Assembly: GCA_963793295.1 (NCBI GenBank)
Contig: CAWBZX010000028.1
Location: 124,001 to 188,000, forward strand
Direction of reading: 5' to 3'
Length of the DNA stretch: 64,000 nt
Origin: JAHDHW01 sp963793295
Lineage (GTDB): Bacteria > Bacteroidota > Bacteroidia > Chitinophagales > Saprospiraceae
A program made the translations under genes and the position numbers. The notes beneath the pieces are model-generated. The model searched no databases. It worked only from the letters and a program-made list of their open reading frames with translations, and had not been told where the DNA came from. Positions within the stretch are counted from its first letter, which is position 1, and each line of letters starts with the position of its first letter. Positions 8,221 through 18,763 of this stretch are shown one piece after another.

Positions 8221-9992
8221 TTGAAACCTACAAATATAAAAGACCCGGAATATTTTCACAAAGTAGTCGATTGTCAATATGCCTGTCCGGCACATACCCC
8301 GGTTCCGGAATACATTCGGCTTATAGCCGCAGAACGGTATACCGAAGCTTATATGATCAATTGGGAGTCCAATGTCTTTCCCGGAATACTTGGACGAACC
8401 TGTGACCGGCCATGTGAACCAGCCTGTCGCCGCGGAAGAGTCGAAGAAGAACCTGTTGCAATTTGCCGATTAAAAAGAGTGGCTGCCGATAACAAAGGAG
8501 AAGTCAAACATTTGATGCCTTCCATTCCAAAAGAAAAAAACGGAAAAAAGATTGCCTTGATTGGCGGTGGACCTGCTTCACTAACGGTTGCGAGAGATTT
8601 GGCTCCACTGGGTTATGAAATCCATTTGTATGATGAATGGAATAAAGGAGGAGGCATGATGCGAACACAAATTCCTGCTTTCCGGTTACCTGAATCGTTT
8701 TGGAGGAAGAAGTGAATTATATTCTTGACATGGGTATTCACACACATTTCAACACCTTTGTCAGTAGCATGAAAGAAATGCTGGAAAAGGATTATGATGC
8801 CATTTTTGTAGGAACAGGTGCTCCGAAAGGACGAGATCTGCATATTCCCGGACGCGAAGAAGCAGCTAAAAATATTCATATCGGTATTGAATTTTTAGCG
8901 GGTGTCGCTTTTGAGCATATCGGAAAAGTAGGTAAAAAAGTAATCGTTTTGGGTGGTGGAAATACAGCAATGGATTGTTGTCGAACTTCGCGCCGGCTTG
9001 GAGGAAAAGAAGTTACCGTTGTCGTTCGAAGCCCTTTTAAAGATATGAAAGCTTCTCCATGGGAAATTGAAGATGCTCAACGCGAGGATATTCCAATTTT
9101 AAATAATATGCCACCTAAAGAATTTGTCGTTGAAAATGGAAAACTCAAAGGAGTATTATTTGGAAAAGTAAAAGCAGAATATGATGAAAATGGCAGACGT
9201 AAACTGATTCCTACAGGAGAACCTGATGTGTTTATTGAAGCAGATGATGTGATGATTGCGATTGGACAGGACAATGCTTTTCCATGGATTGAAAAAGATA
9301 TTGGAATTGAATTTGGAAAATGGGATGTGCCGGTTTTGAATAAAGTGACTTTCCAATCAACTTTACCGAATGTCTTTTTTGGTGGAGATGCTGCTTTTGG
9401 TCCTGAAAATGTAATTACTGCTGTTGCTCATGGCCACCAAGCTGCTATTTCGATCGATCTCTTTTGTCAAGGGGATGATATTGCCAAGCGGCCTGATCCG
9501 ATGACTAATCTGATAAGTCAAAAAATGGGTATCCATGAATGGATTTATGATAGTCCTGTGGTAGATGACGTTCGTTATAAAGTCCCTCATGAAAATAAAG
9601 TTGTAGCATTGAAAAACCGAAAAGTCGAAGTTGAACTGGGCTTCAATGAGATTTTAGGTTTTAAGGAAGCACAACGATGTTTGAATTGTGATGTGCAAAC
9701 TGTTTTTAATACAGATCGATGTATTGAATGTGATGCCTGCGTGGATATTTGCCCTACATCCTGTATTACCTTTACAGCCAATGGTGAAGAAGAAGATTTG
9801 CGGACACGATTGAGTGCTCCAGCTATGGAATTAACACAAGATCTTTATGTTTCCGATGTTCTTCCAACAAAGCGGGTGATGATAAAAGATGAAGATGTTT
9901 GTTTGCATTGCGGGCTTTGTGCGGAACGTTGCCCTACGGCAGCCTGGGACATGCAAAAATATTTATACAACGTAACAAAAGCAGGTCAATAA
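8221..9992 (+). CDS. GltD-like NADPH-dependent FAD/Fe-S oxidoreductase with C-terminal ferredoxin domains (one frameshift)
   Basis: Reconstructed from two frames: 8221-8715 and 8700-9992. At about 8697 one base is missing, so PESVLEEEVNYI reads PESFWRKK. Domain order: GltD-type N-terminal Fe-S cysteines (CQYACP, CDRPCEPACRR), FAD motif ALIGGGPASL, NADPH motif VLGGGNTAMD, and the FAD-closing motif FFGGDAAFGP. At the end are two [4Fe-4S] motifs, CIECDACVDICP and CLHCGLCAERCP. Such subunits move electrons between NAD(P)H and ferredoxin. The stop overlaps the start of the 2-oxoacid oxidoreductase alpha gene by one base, so it is very likely a third subunit of that enzyme. The start is taken as TTG at 8221, since no in-frame ATG lies nearby. 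Confidence 0.85.
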
Positions 9993-11830
9993 TGGAGAAA
10001 GTGAAGTCTGTAAATGATTTTGTAGTTCGTTTTGCAAATGTAAATGGTACCGGTTCAGCAAGTGCAAATAATATGTTTGCAAAAGCAATTTTTAGAATGG
10101 GGATTCCTATTTCTCCGAAAAATATTTTTCCTTCTAATATTCAGGGTTTACCGACCTGGTACGAAATCCGAATCAACGAAAAAGGTTATTTGGGGCGTCG
10201 GGCTGGATTAGATCTCCTCGTCAGTGTCAATCCTCAAAGCATGGTTCAAGATATCGCCTCTGTCAAGCCGGGAGGGTATTTTGTGTATGATAATACCAGG
10301 AAACTGCACAAGGAATTTTTACGCGATGATATTCATTTCATTGGCATTCCGATGATGCAATTGTGTATGGATCATTATGATGATCCAAGAAAACAGCAAT
10401 TGTTTAAAAATATTGTTTACGTAGGTGCTTTGGCCGCTTTGCTTGATATGGATGTCAATGTGGTCAAAGTTATCATTTCCGAACAATTTGAAAAAAAACC
10501 GAAACTGATTCCACCGAATTATCAGGCACTTCAATTGGGAATTGATTATGTCAAAGAAAACTTTGAATGTCCCCTTGGGATCCGCTTGGAACGGCGAGAT
10601 AGCGTAGGGGATAAAATTTTGATTGATGGCAATACCGCTTGCGGGCTCGGAGCCATTTATGCAGGTGCAACGGTTGCCGCCTGGTATCCTATCACTCCTT
10701 CAACATCAGTGGTGAAAGCCTTTGAAAAATATGCTAAAAAGCTACGAGTAGATAAGGAAACGGGTCATAAGAAATATGCAATTATTCAGGCTGAAGACGA
10801 ATTAGCAGCTATGGGAATGGTCATCGGGGCAACCTGGAATGGCGCCAGAGCTTTTACAGCAACCAGTGGCCCGGGAGTCTCCCTGATGAGTGAATTTATC
10901 GGTCTGGCTTATTTTGCTGAAATTCCGGTGGTACTCATCAATGTTCAGCGGGGCGGCCCTTCAACGGGGATGCCGACAAGGACCCAGCAACCGGATATTC
11001 TTTCTTCCGCTTATGCTTCCCATGGTGATACCAAACATGTTTTATTGTTTCCGAGTACACCTACCGAATGTTTTGAGCATACCGTTGCAGCTTTTGATCT
11101 TGCAGATCGTTTGCAGACTCCGATCATCGTGATGTCTGATCTGGATTTGGGAATGAACAATCATTTAAGTGAGCCCCTGGAATGGGACGATTCAAAAGTT
11201 TATGATTTAGGCAAGGTTTTGAATGCCGAAGATCTTGAAAAAATGGAGGTTTATGGTAGGTATTTGGATGTTGATGGTGATGGCATTTGTTATCGTACCA
11301 TTCCCGGTACTCACCCTACAAAAGGCTCCTTCTTTACCCGTGGGACTTCCAGGGATGAATATGCCCGTTACACGGAAGACGGATCTGTTTATGTCAGAAT
11401 AGTGGATCGTATAACGAAGAAATGGGAAACGGCAAAAGATTATGTTCCAAAACCTGTGGTTCGGCTGCATAAAAAGCCAACCCACTATGGAATTATTTTT
11501 TTCGGAACTACCAGATATGCGGCTTTGGAGGCAATAGAATTGTTGGAAGCGGAGGGTATTTGGTTGGATGGTATGCGCATTCTGGCTTTTCCTTTTAATC
11601 AAATGGTAGCTGCGTTTATAGAAAACCACGAAAAAATATTTGTCATCGAACAAAATCGGGATGCACAATTCCGATCCTTGTTGATCAACGAACTGGAAGT
11701 CTACCCAAAAAAACTGATCAAAGTATTGAACTACGATGGCATGCCAATCACTGCAGACACGATCAAAAATCAGATTATCGAAAAATATCCTTTATCTCCT
11801 CAAGAAGGACAAACACAGACTTTAATATGA
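9992..11830 (+). CDS. 2-oxoacid:ferredoxin oxidoreductase, fused gamma-alpha subunit (copy 1)
   Basis: 612 residues. An N-terminal gamma domain (VVRFANVNGTGSASANNMF, residues about 9-190) binds CoA. It is followed by the alpha pyrimidine-binding domain, with GNTACGLGAIYAGATVAAWY, YPITPSTS and the conserved QAEDELAAMGMVIGA, TATSGPG and NVQRGGPSTGMPT segments. Gamma-alpha fusion of this size is usual for bacterial 2-oxoacid oxidoreductases. An in-frame codon at 9899 lies inside the previous gene; the ATG at 9992 overlaps that gene's stop by one base and gives the family start. Together with the beta subunit it should oxidise a 2-oxoacid with CoA and reduce ferredoxin. The exact 2-oxoacid cannot be read from sequence. 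Confidence 0.92.
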   Translation: MEKVKSVNDFVVRFANVNGTGSASANNMFAKAIFRMGIPISPKNIFPSNIQGLPTWYEIRINEKGYLGRRAGLDLLVSVNPQSMVQDIASVKPGGYFVYDNTRKLHKEFLRDDIHFIGIPMMQLCMDHYDDPRKQQLFKNIVYVGALAALLDMDVNVVKVIISEQFEKKPKLIPPNYQALQLGIDYVKENFECPLGIRLERRDSVGDKILIDGNTACGLGAIYAGATVAAWYPITPSTSVVKAFEKYAKKLRVDKETGHKKYAIIQAEDELAAMGMVIGATWNGARAFTATSGPGVSLMSEFIGLAYFAEIPVVLINVQRGGPSTGMPTRTQQPDILSSAYASHGDTKHVLLFPSTPTECFEHTVAAFDLADRLQTPIIVMSDLDLGMNNHLSEPLEWDDSKVYDLGKVLNAEDLEKMEVYGRYLDVDGDGICYRTIPGTHPTKGSFFTRGTSRDEYARYTEDGSVYVRIVDRITKKWETAKDYVPKPVVRLHKKPTHYGIIFFGTTRYAALEAIELLEAEGIWLDGMRILAFPFNQMVAAFIENHEKIFVIEQNRDAQFRSLLINELEVYPKKLIKVLNYDGMPITADTIKNQIIEKYPLSPQEGQTQTLI

Positions 11831-12879
11831 CCTATGTAAGACCTAGTTTCAGACATCCCGGATTACCAAAGAATAAAATCGGTTTTGCAAAAGCAGATTA
11901 CGAAGGAAAAATATCCACGCTGTGTGCAGGCTGTGGGCATGATTCTATCAGCGGTGCTATTGTACAGGCTTGTTTTGAAATGGATATTCAACCGCATCAA
12001 TTAGCAAAACTTTCCGGTATTGGTTGTTCTTCAAAGACACCCACTTACTTTTTAAGTAATTCTCATGGCTTCAACACAGTTCATGGGCGGATGCCTTCTG
12101 TTGCTACCGGAGCCTACATGGCCAATCGAGATTTGATTTACCTGGGAGTTTCGGGAGATGGCGATACCGCTTCAATTGGAATGGGTCAATTTGTCCATGC
12201 AATCCGAAGAAATATGAATATGGTTTATATCGTGATGAACAATGGCTGTTATGGTTTGACCAAAGGACAGGATTCAGCGACCGCTGATTTTGGTTCGATC
12301 AATAAAGCCGGAGAAAAGAATGTTTTTCGGGCGATCGACCTGGTTGGACTTTCAATGGAACTGGGCGCTACTTTTGTCGGACGAAGTTTTTCGGGCGATA
12401 AAGAACAATTGGTACCGATGATCAAAGCTGCTATGTCTCACCCTGGTTTTGCTTTCCTGGATGTGATCTCTCCGTGTGTCACTTTCAACAATAATAAAGG
12501 TTCAACGAAATCTTATGATTTTGTCCGGGATCATCTGGAAGCTACAGCCACCATTGATTTTGTGCCCCACAGAGATGAAATCACTATTGCTTACCAAGAA
12601 GGCCAAACAGCAAATGTAACCCTCCATGATGGCTCAGTCATCCATCTCAGCAAACTCGCTCCGCATTGGTATCCACAGGACCGAAAATCTGCGATCAACC
12701 GACTCCAGGAAGCTAAATCAAAAGGTGAGATCCTCACAGGTTTACTCTATATCAATACGGAAAGCCAGGATTTACATGAATCTCAGAAAACAGTGAAAGT
12801 ACCCTTGAATAGCCTTAGAGAAAAAGACCTTTGTCCAGGTTCAGAAGCTTTGAAAGGGATCAATGAGGAGTATCGATAG
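11827..12879 (+). CDS. 2-oxoacid:ferredoxin oxidoreductase, thiamine-diphosphate-binding beta subunit (copy 1)
   Basis: 350 residues, four-base ATGA overlap with the alpha gene. It has the beta-subunit cysteines CAGCGH (33-36) and GCSS (67). The intact thiamine diphosphate/Mg2+ motif is GDGDTASIG (110-118), with NNGCYGLTKGQDSAT after it. The intact GDGD motif is worth comparing with the PFOR-like proteins further along, where it is gone. A C-terminal extension (about residues 230-350) contains the usual Kor-type tail. It acts in the cytoplasm with the preceding alpha and GltD-like subunits; the three genes form one tight operon. Confidence 0.93.
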   Translation: MTYVRPSFRHPGLPKNKIGFAKADYEGKISTLCAGCGHDSISGAIVQACFEMDIQPHQLAKLSGIGCSSKTPTYFLSNSHGFNTVHGRMPSVATGAYMANRDLIYLGVSGDGDTASIGMGQFVHAIRRNMNMVYIVMNNGCYGLTKGQDSATADFGSINKAGEKNVFRAIDLVGLSMELGATFVGRSFSGDKEQLVPMIKAAMSHPGFAFLDVISPCVTFNNNKGSTKSYDFVRDHLEATATIDFVPHRDEITIAYQEGQTANVTLHDGSVIHLSKLAPHWYPQDRKSAINRLQEAKSKGEILTGLLYINTESQDLHESQKTVKVPLNSLREKDLCPGSEALKGINEEYR

Positions 12880-13248
12880 GAAGTTTATTTTTTGACTTTT
12901 ACTGCTTTATTTTTATTTCCGCTTTTTCAAAGAAATTGGAGCAACACAATTATACTTCATGACAATGTGTATTGATAGTCAGTCTTTAAACAAATCTCAA
13001 ATGAACGTAAAATCCTTGTTTCTTAGGGCTAGTAGGAAAATCGTTAATAATTATTGACAATAATTAGTTCACTTGGTGACTTTTCTCACCTTTTTTAAAC
13101 TTTCAAATACGGATTATTGTAAAATATATGTTTCCCTTCTTTAGTAAGTGATTAATTACTAGGAGAGGAAACTTTTGTAATAGCCGTCAAATAATTTTAT
13201 TAACAAACGGGCTCACAAAAGTCGTTTAAAGTTATTTTATAAAATATT
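12880..13248. other. Intergenic region between the two oxidoreductase operons
   Basis: No gene is visible. A short hairpin (5-bp arms 13075-13079 and 13086-13090) followed by six T residues to 13096 could be a weak plus-strand terminator for the first oxidoreductase operon. The remaining 150 bp up to 13249 presumably hold the promoter of the long Kor-Rnf run, but I see no clear TTTG-N20-TAnnTTTG match. Confidence 0.4.
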
Positions 13249-15150
13249 ATGAGTGATTCAATTGAAGCCAAAGAGAATTCATCGAAGAAAGTCTCGAAAG
13301 CAATTAAAATCGATGAGCATATCGTAGAGATTGTAAGTGATTCCGGAGAAGGAGCACAAAAATGCGGTCAAAGTTTTGCTGCCATTTCAGCAAAAATGGG
13401 TAATGGTGTTTGGACCGTAGAAATTATACCAGCAGAAATCCAACCACCTGCCAGAGGGCGGGCCGGAGCTTCAGGTATTCGCATCCGAGTTGGTTCTAAA
13501 AAAATTACCAACATGGGAAACGAAGCTGATTTGGTTATTGCGCTTAATGATCAGGTCCCTTATGGCAGAATGGACCAAAAAGCATATCGCAACGGAACCC
13601 GCTTACTGCTCGAAAATAAATGGGCGACAGATTCTTCCGAAGATATTCGAATCAAATATTCGGAAGCATTGGCAGATTTTAAAAATCGTGGATACAATGT
13701 GATCGAAATTCCGATGGAAGAAGAGTGCTTGAAAATTGTCGGGAATGCCAGAAAAGGTAAAAACATGTGGGTCTTGGGATTGTTGTGCAATATCTACACG
13801 AGAAGTATAGAAAAAGCAGAGACGCAAATCAAAAATATTTTCCGGAAAAAATCTGATGCCGTCATTAATTCCAATATTGCATTGCTTAATGCAGGCTATA
13901 AATGGGCACAGTCAAATTTAGACTTTCAATATGAAATTCCGGCAGTGAAGTTGGATAAAGAATATGTAGTGATGAATGGCAATGAAGCCCTTGCACTAGG
14001 TGTTGTGGCTTCGGGTATGGAAGTTTGTTCAATGTACCCCATTACTCCGGCGACTTCCGCTTCTCATTTGTTAGCAGAGGTATTAAAAAATCCGGTGGCC
14101 GGGTTCATCAGGCGGAAGATGAAATTGCCGCGATTGGTTTTGCCATTGGATCCTCGTATGCCGGTAAAACCGCAGTAACCATTACATCAGGTCCCGGCAT
14201 GGCATTGAAAACGGAATTTTTGGGACTTGCTACGATGGCAGAAATTCCATTAGTGGTTATTGATGTGCAACGTGGAGGGCCTTCCACCGGGTTACCTACA
14301 AAAGTAGAGCAAGGTGATTTACTTGCAGCCCTTTATGGCCAACCTGGGGCTGTTCCCAAAATTGTTTTGGCTGCAGCGACTATTGAAGAATGTTTTCACT
14401 TCGTGATTTTAGCACGAAAACTGGCAGAAGCATTTAGAACACCGGTTTATCTTTTAACGGATGCTAATTTGGCAACGGGCCAGCAACCATTTCCAAGGCC
14501 AAAAATTAAAAAAGATTGGTTTGCTCCGCCAATAGATCAGAGTCCCTGGAAAGAAAACGTCACACCCTATCAATGGGATGAAAACACTGGTCTGAGTAAA
14601 CGAGCCGATTCCTGGACAGCCGGGTGGACAGCACACCGTAACCGGTTTAGCTCATGATAGACTTAGTCAGGTTTCTTATAAACCTGATGAAAATCAGGAA
14701 GCTTCTGAAATGCGAAGCAGGAAATTTGCTGCCTTTCAAAAAACATTAAACCCTCCAATTATTAACGGAGAAGAAAAAGGAGATTTACTCATAGTCGGTT
14801 GGGGATCTACTTTAGGTGCTATTGATGAAGCTGTAGAAATTGCTCAAAAAGAAGGGATAAAAGTATCTTCTATCCACCTTCGTTTTATGAGTCCTTTTCA
14901 ACCAGGATTAAAAGAGATTTTCCAGAATTTCAAACAAGTGATGACTGTTGAAATCAATTATAGCGATAGCATTGACAATCCTCAGTTTACTGAATCCAGC
15001 AGGAGATATTCACAATTAGCATGGGTATTAAGAGCCCGAACATTGGTGGATGTGGATTGCTACTCTAATGTCGAAGGCCAACCATTATCGCCAAAGAGAA
15101 TATTAGATGCAATAAAAAATAAATTAGGTATTCCAATTCAGAATTCCTGA
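13249..15150 (+). CDS. korA: 2-oxoacid:ferredoxin oxidoreductase, gamma-alpha subunit (copy 2, two frameshifts)
   Basis: About 634 residues when rebuilt. Frame 1 (from 13249) gives the gamma domain (DSGEGAQKCGQSFA, then QPPARGRAGASGIRI) and the start of alpha (MYPITPATSASH). Near 14090 a run of A has lost one base, and the protein continues in frame 3 (SGGRVHQAEDEIAAIGFAIG, TITSGPGMALKTEF, VQRGGPSTGLPTK). Near 14605 one base has been gained, restoring frame 1 through 15150. The two slips cancel, and every conserved block is present. The N-terminus is closer to the classical KorA (2-oxoglutarate) type than copy 1, but the substrate is inferred. The beta gene follows 33 bp later. Confidence 0.85.
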
Positions 15151-15183
15151 TTAATTAATATTATAATAATAAATCAGATAAAG

Positions 15184-16137
15184 ATGTACGGATTAAAATC
15201 GGATTTAGCATGTGATCTTCCCTCAAAACATTATTCGTTGGAAGATTATTCAAAAGGGGTAGCTCGCTGGTGCCCGGGATGTGGAGACCATGCCGTGTTA
15301 AACAATACACAAAAACTGCTAAAAGAGAAACAGTTGGATCCGGCAAAAACTGTTTTTGTTTCAGGGATCGGCTGTTCTTCGCGGTTTCCTCATTATATGG
15401 ATACCTATGGTTTTCATGGCTTACATGGACGAGCATTTCCGGTGGCTTGTGGTGTAAAATTCAGAAGACCGGATCTGGATGTATTTGTCATTACAGGAGA
15501 TGGTGATTGTTGTTCTATCGGTGCAGGAGCATGGATTCATGCCATCAGGTATAATATGGATTTGACTGTTTTGTTGTTGAACAATGAGATTTATGGATTA
15601 ACCAAAAAACAAACTTCTCCTACATCCAGATTAGGTACCGTTTCAAATACTACTCCGGAAGGATCAATAATACCACCAATAAATCCTATACAAACAACCT
15701 TAGGAGTGGCCAATGCTTCTTTTGTAGCTCAAACAGCTGACTGGAATCCGGCTCATATGTACGAAACGATTAAGGCAGGTTATGAGCACAAAGGCTTTTC
15801 ATTTATTCACATTATTCAGCGGTGTCCTATTTTTCAACAGGCCTTGGGTAAAGAATTAGCCACTAATAAAGATGCCATGTATTACTTGGAACATGAAAAT
15901 GGAATTACGCTTAGTGAAGACGTCGCTAAAACTTTTAAAAACAAATTGAGCCATGATCCGACTGATTTAACTAAAGCCAGGGAATTAGCTATGGATACAG
16001 ATAAAGTTTTTATGGGGCTATTTTATCAAGATAAAAATGCTCCTCGTTATGATCTATACGGTGCTTCTAATTTAGGTTTTACGGTAGAACAAAAAGAAGA
16101 AGTACTGAGTGCAGAATTTGATAAATATGCAATATGA
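15184..16137 (+). CDS. korB: 2-oxoacid:ferredoxin oxidoreductase, beta subunit (copy 2)
   Basis: 317 residues with an unbroken frame. The Fe-S cysteines are CPGCGDH (30-33) and GCSS (64). The thiamine diphosphate motif GDGDCCSIG (105-113) is intact, followed by NNEIYGLTKKQTSPTS, the loop usual in 2-oxoglutarate-type beta subunits. It pairs with the preceding alpha subunit, which it follows by 33 bp. The gene leads by 48 bp into the broken PFOR-like gene and rnfB, so reduced ferredoxin made here is placed directly upstream of a Rnf complex that can oxidise it. Confidence 0.93.
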   Translation: MYGLKSDLACDLPSKHYSLEDYSKGVARWCPGCGDHAVLNNTQKLLKEKQLDPAKTVFVSGIGCSSRFPHYMDTYGFHGLHGRAFPVACGVKFRRPDLDVFVITGDGDCCSIGAGAWIHAIRYNMDLTVLLLNNEIYGLTKKQTSPTSRLGTVSNTTPEGSIIPPINPIQTTLGVANASFVAQTADWNPAHMYETIKAGYEHKGFSFIHIIQRCPIFQQALGKELATNKDAMYYLEHENGITLSEDVAKTFKNKLSHDPTDLTKARELAMDTDKVFMGLFYQDKNAPRYDLYGASNLGFTVEQKEEVLSAEFDKYAI

Positions 16138-16185
16138 GTTTTTCAATTCTAATTTATTGGACCATTCAAACCGCTAAATAGCAAG

Positions 16186-18761
16186 ATGCCTAAAAAAGAA
16201 AAAAGCACATTTAGCCATTTTTTTAAAGAAGATGCTGAAAATATTCAGGACATCATTCATGCTGATACGGATAAGCAGCTATCGAACGAAGTTGGACTTG
16301 CTTTTAAAGAAGAATTTCCAAAAATAAATCCTTCAAAAGAAGTTACAGAGGATGAGTTTAAATCGCAATGGCGGAAGTTGAGGATCATTTTTTAGAAATG
16401 GTAATAATACAGCATGGATTGCCGACTGACCTTTGGCCTGTAATCATGTCTCCTCTTTACACAAAAACCATGGTGGCAGCTGATTTTCCGATTTGGGTAG
16501 CTGATGAAAATTTTGATGGTGAAGGTGCATTTTGTTTATCATTAAAAGAAATTATAACACAGTCGTTGAACAAAATCGGACCGGAAGAAAATGATGCCTC
16601 TATTTTAAAAAATAATATTGAACGCATCCTGCATATTGCCAATGATCATTTAGCAGATAAAAAGCCTCAATTATTTCAACCAGCCATCAATCAAATACTG
16701 GATGAAGCTGGAAAAACAATTAGAGGTATCAGGAGATGAAGCCCAGGCATTTAATAATAATCTTAAGTATTTAAAAGAGGCCTTGCCGAAAAGTGGTGTA
16801 TTGCTTCCTTATTCCGTTAATACCTCTTTTCAACTATTGGAAGCAGCATGCTTGCAACACTTAACCCGCCAAGAAAAACCTTGAAGCAGGATATCATAGC
16901 ATTAAAAAGCAAGCTTAAGGATTTATTAAGAATTGAACAAGAAAAAGGGCCTGAAAGAAAAAATCCGGATAATCTTCATGATTCCTTTTCATTTGTGGAT
17001 TCCATGGTGAAATTTGATGAGCTATCATCTATCCTACCAGATGCCGGTTCTGAACTTATGGGAGAAGAACGGGTTCAGCGCATTACAAATGTGCTCAGGG
17101 ATTTAGAAGAAACAGGAACGATACTGGATCAGCAAGGATTTTTATTTGTAGATGAACTGTTGTACAACAACAAAAATATTGATTGGGAAAATTTATTTGG
17201 AACATGCCGAAGTTGAGGTTTTTCAGAAAGGTACAGGTTGTGATGCTATTCGTTCAACATTTGAACAGCAAATAAGTATTTGCACCAAATTTTTTATAGC
17301 AAAAAGAATTGGAGAGTTGGAATTAGAAAATAAATATCAACCGGATATTCATGATGAATATTTTAAACATTTTAATTGGCAGAGTTTCTCTGCAGATGAA
17401 TTAAACAATTGCCCTTACTTTATTTTGATTGCTGATGATATTCAGCTTTTTGATGAAGAATTTAGTAAGCTTTCAACCATGTTGTCCGATAATATTCCTG
17501 TTAAAATTGTAGCTGTAAAGCGAGATGATTTTGTCGATTATAATCAAAATGGCTCGAAAAAAGAAGTAAGCGGTTTGCATACACACGCAGAGTTAGGGGC
17601 ATTGATGTTATCCTATCAAAAATATTTATGTAGCGCAATCAACATCAATTACGCCAAAATATTTATTTAATGGATTTAAAGAAGGCTTATCTGCATTTGC
17701 ACCTGCTTTTTTCTATGTATTAAATACTGATGAACAAATCCATGAAAATCCTTTTGTATGGACCAGTGCAGCTATAGAAGGCAGAGATTTTCCGGGCTTT
17801 ACATTTAAAGGTTTGTTAGGTACTCCTTGGGGAAGTAGATTTGAAGTGGAAAATAATCCACAACCTACTTTACCCTGGCCGTGTACATCAACTGAAAGTT
17901 ATCGATGAAGAAGGAGATAAAAAAGAAATGGAGTTCCCATTTACTTTTGCCGATCAGGCCGTTTTAAATCCGGCTTATCACCATTATTATCTACCTGTAA
18001 ATTCATCCTATTGGAGTGATGATCTTATCCCCTTAACAGAATATATGAAAAGTAGTGAGGAAGATAATATTAGCAAAGTGCCTTTTATCTGGATGATGGA
18101 TGCGGCTAATGAATTACACAAAGTAGCCGTATCATGGCCAATGGTAATAGCTACACAGGAGCGACTGGATTTTTGGCGATTTTTACAGGAAAATAGTGGT
18201 ATAAATAATTATCATGTCGCTCAGGCTGTCGAGCAGACAAAGGCAGAAATGAAAGCGGTTTATGACTTTTGAAATAGAACAATTAAAAGGAGAACACGAG
18301 CTTGAAATTCAAAAGATAAAAAAAGAGGAAGCTGGAAAAGTAATGGAAAACCTTACATCTGTTTTATTGGATTTAGATACTACAAATGTACTTGCAACAA
18401 ATATCTCCTGCATCAAATCCACCATCTGCTGAGCCGACCGACTGTCAAACCGGAAGAGGAAGTAGTAGCTGAAGATACTCCTAAAGAAATTGAAGAAGAG
18501 GAAAATGTCTTATCCAACGATCCCTATATTGACACGGCATTATGTACAGCCTGTGATGAGTGTACCGGGCTGAATAAAGCCATGTTTAAATACAATGCAG
18601 ATAAGATGGCATATATTGCTGATGCTAGTGCGGGAACATTTAAGGAGTTAGTAGAAGCTGCTGAATTGTGCCCTGTAGGAATTATCCATCCGGGATCACC
18701 GCTTAATCCCAACGAACCAGATCTGGATAACTTAGTCAAAAGAGCAGAAAAATTTAATTAA
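16186..18761 (+). pseudogene. Heavily frameshifted large protein: PFOR-C-terminus-like region, coiled coil and C-terminal ferredoxin domain
   Basis: Open pieces in alternating frames (starting 16186, 16368, 16702, 16848, 17152, about 17640, 17841, about 18260, about 18430) join into one product of about 850 residues. Breaks fall near 16370, 16715, 16845, 17200, 17638, 17880, 18270 and two between 18400 and 18450, several in homopolymers. The end carries CTACDEC and a distal ELCPVG, a single [4Fe-4S] ferredoxin. The middle resembles, segment by segment, residues about 855-1240 of the product of 19667-23390. For example, NCPYFILIADDIQLF aligns with IPPILLVAERDDLNEL, and KVPFIWMMDA with KVPVIMRVDE. 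Both correspond to the C-terminal thiamine domain of PFOR without its GDG motif. It ends 2 bp before rnfB. The first small frame (16186-16395) could be a separate gene. Whether this is decay or sequencing error is open. Confidence 0.6.
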
Positions 18762-18763
18762 GC

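Noticed and set aside
9899..9991. N-terminal extension of the copy-1 alpha subunit
   Set aside because: The extra 31 codons lie inside the ferredoxin coding region of the GltD-like gene; the ATG at 9992 overlaps its stop and gives the family start.
8700..9992. Separate FAD oxidoreductase gene starting at 8700
   Set aside because: It begins mid-domain and continues the 8221 frame exactly after a single missing base; both halves are needed for one GltD-like fold.
13075..13096. Strong terminator ending the first oxidoreductase operon
   Set aside because: The stem is only five base pairs and lies 200 bp past the stop, so it is mentioned only as a weak possibility within the intergenic entry.
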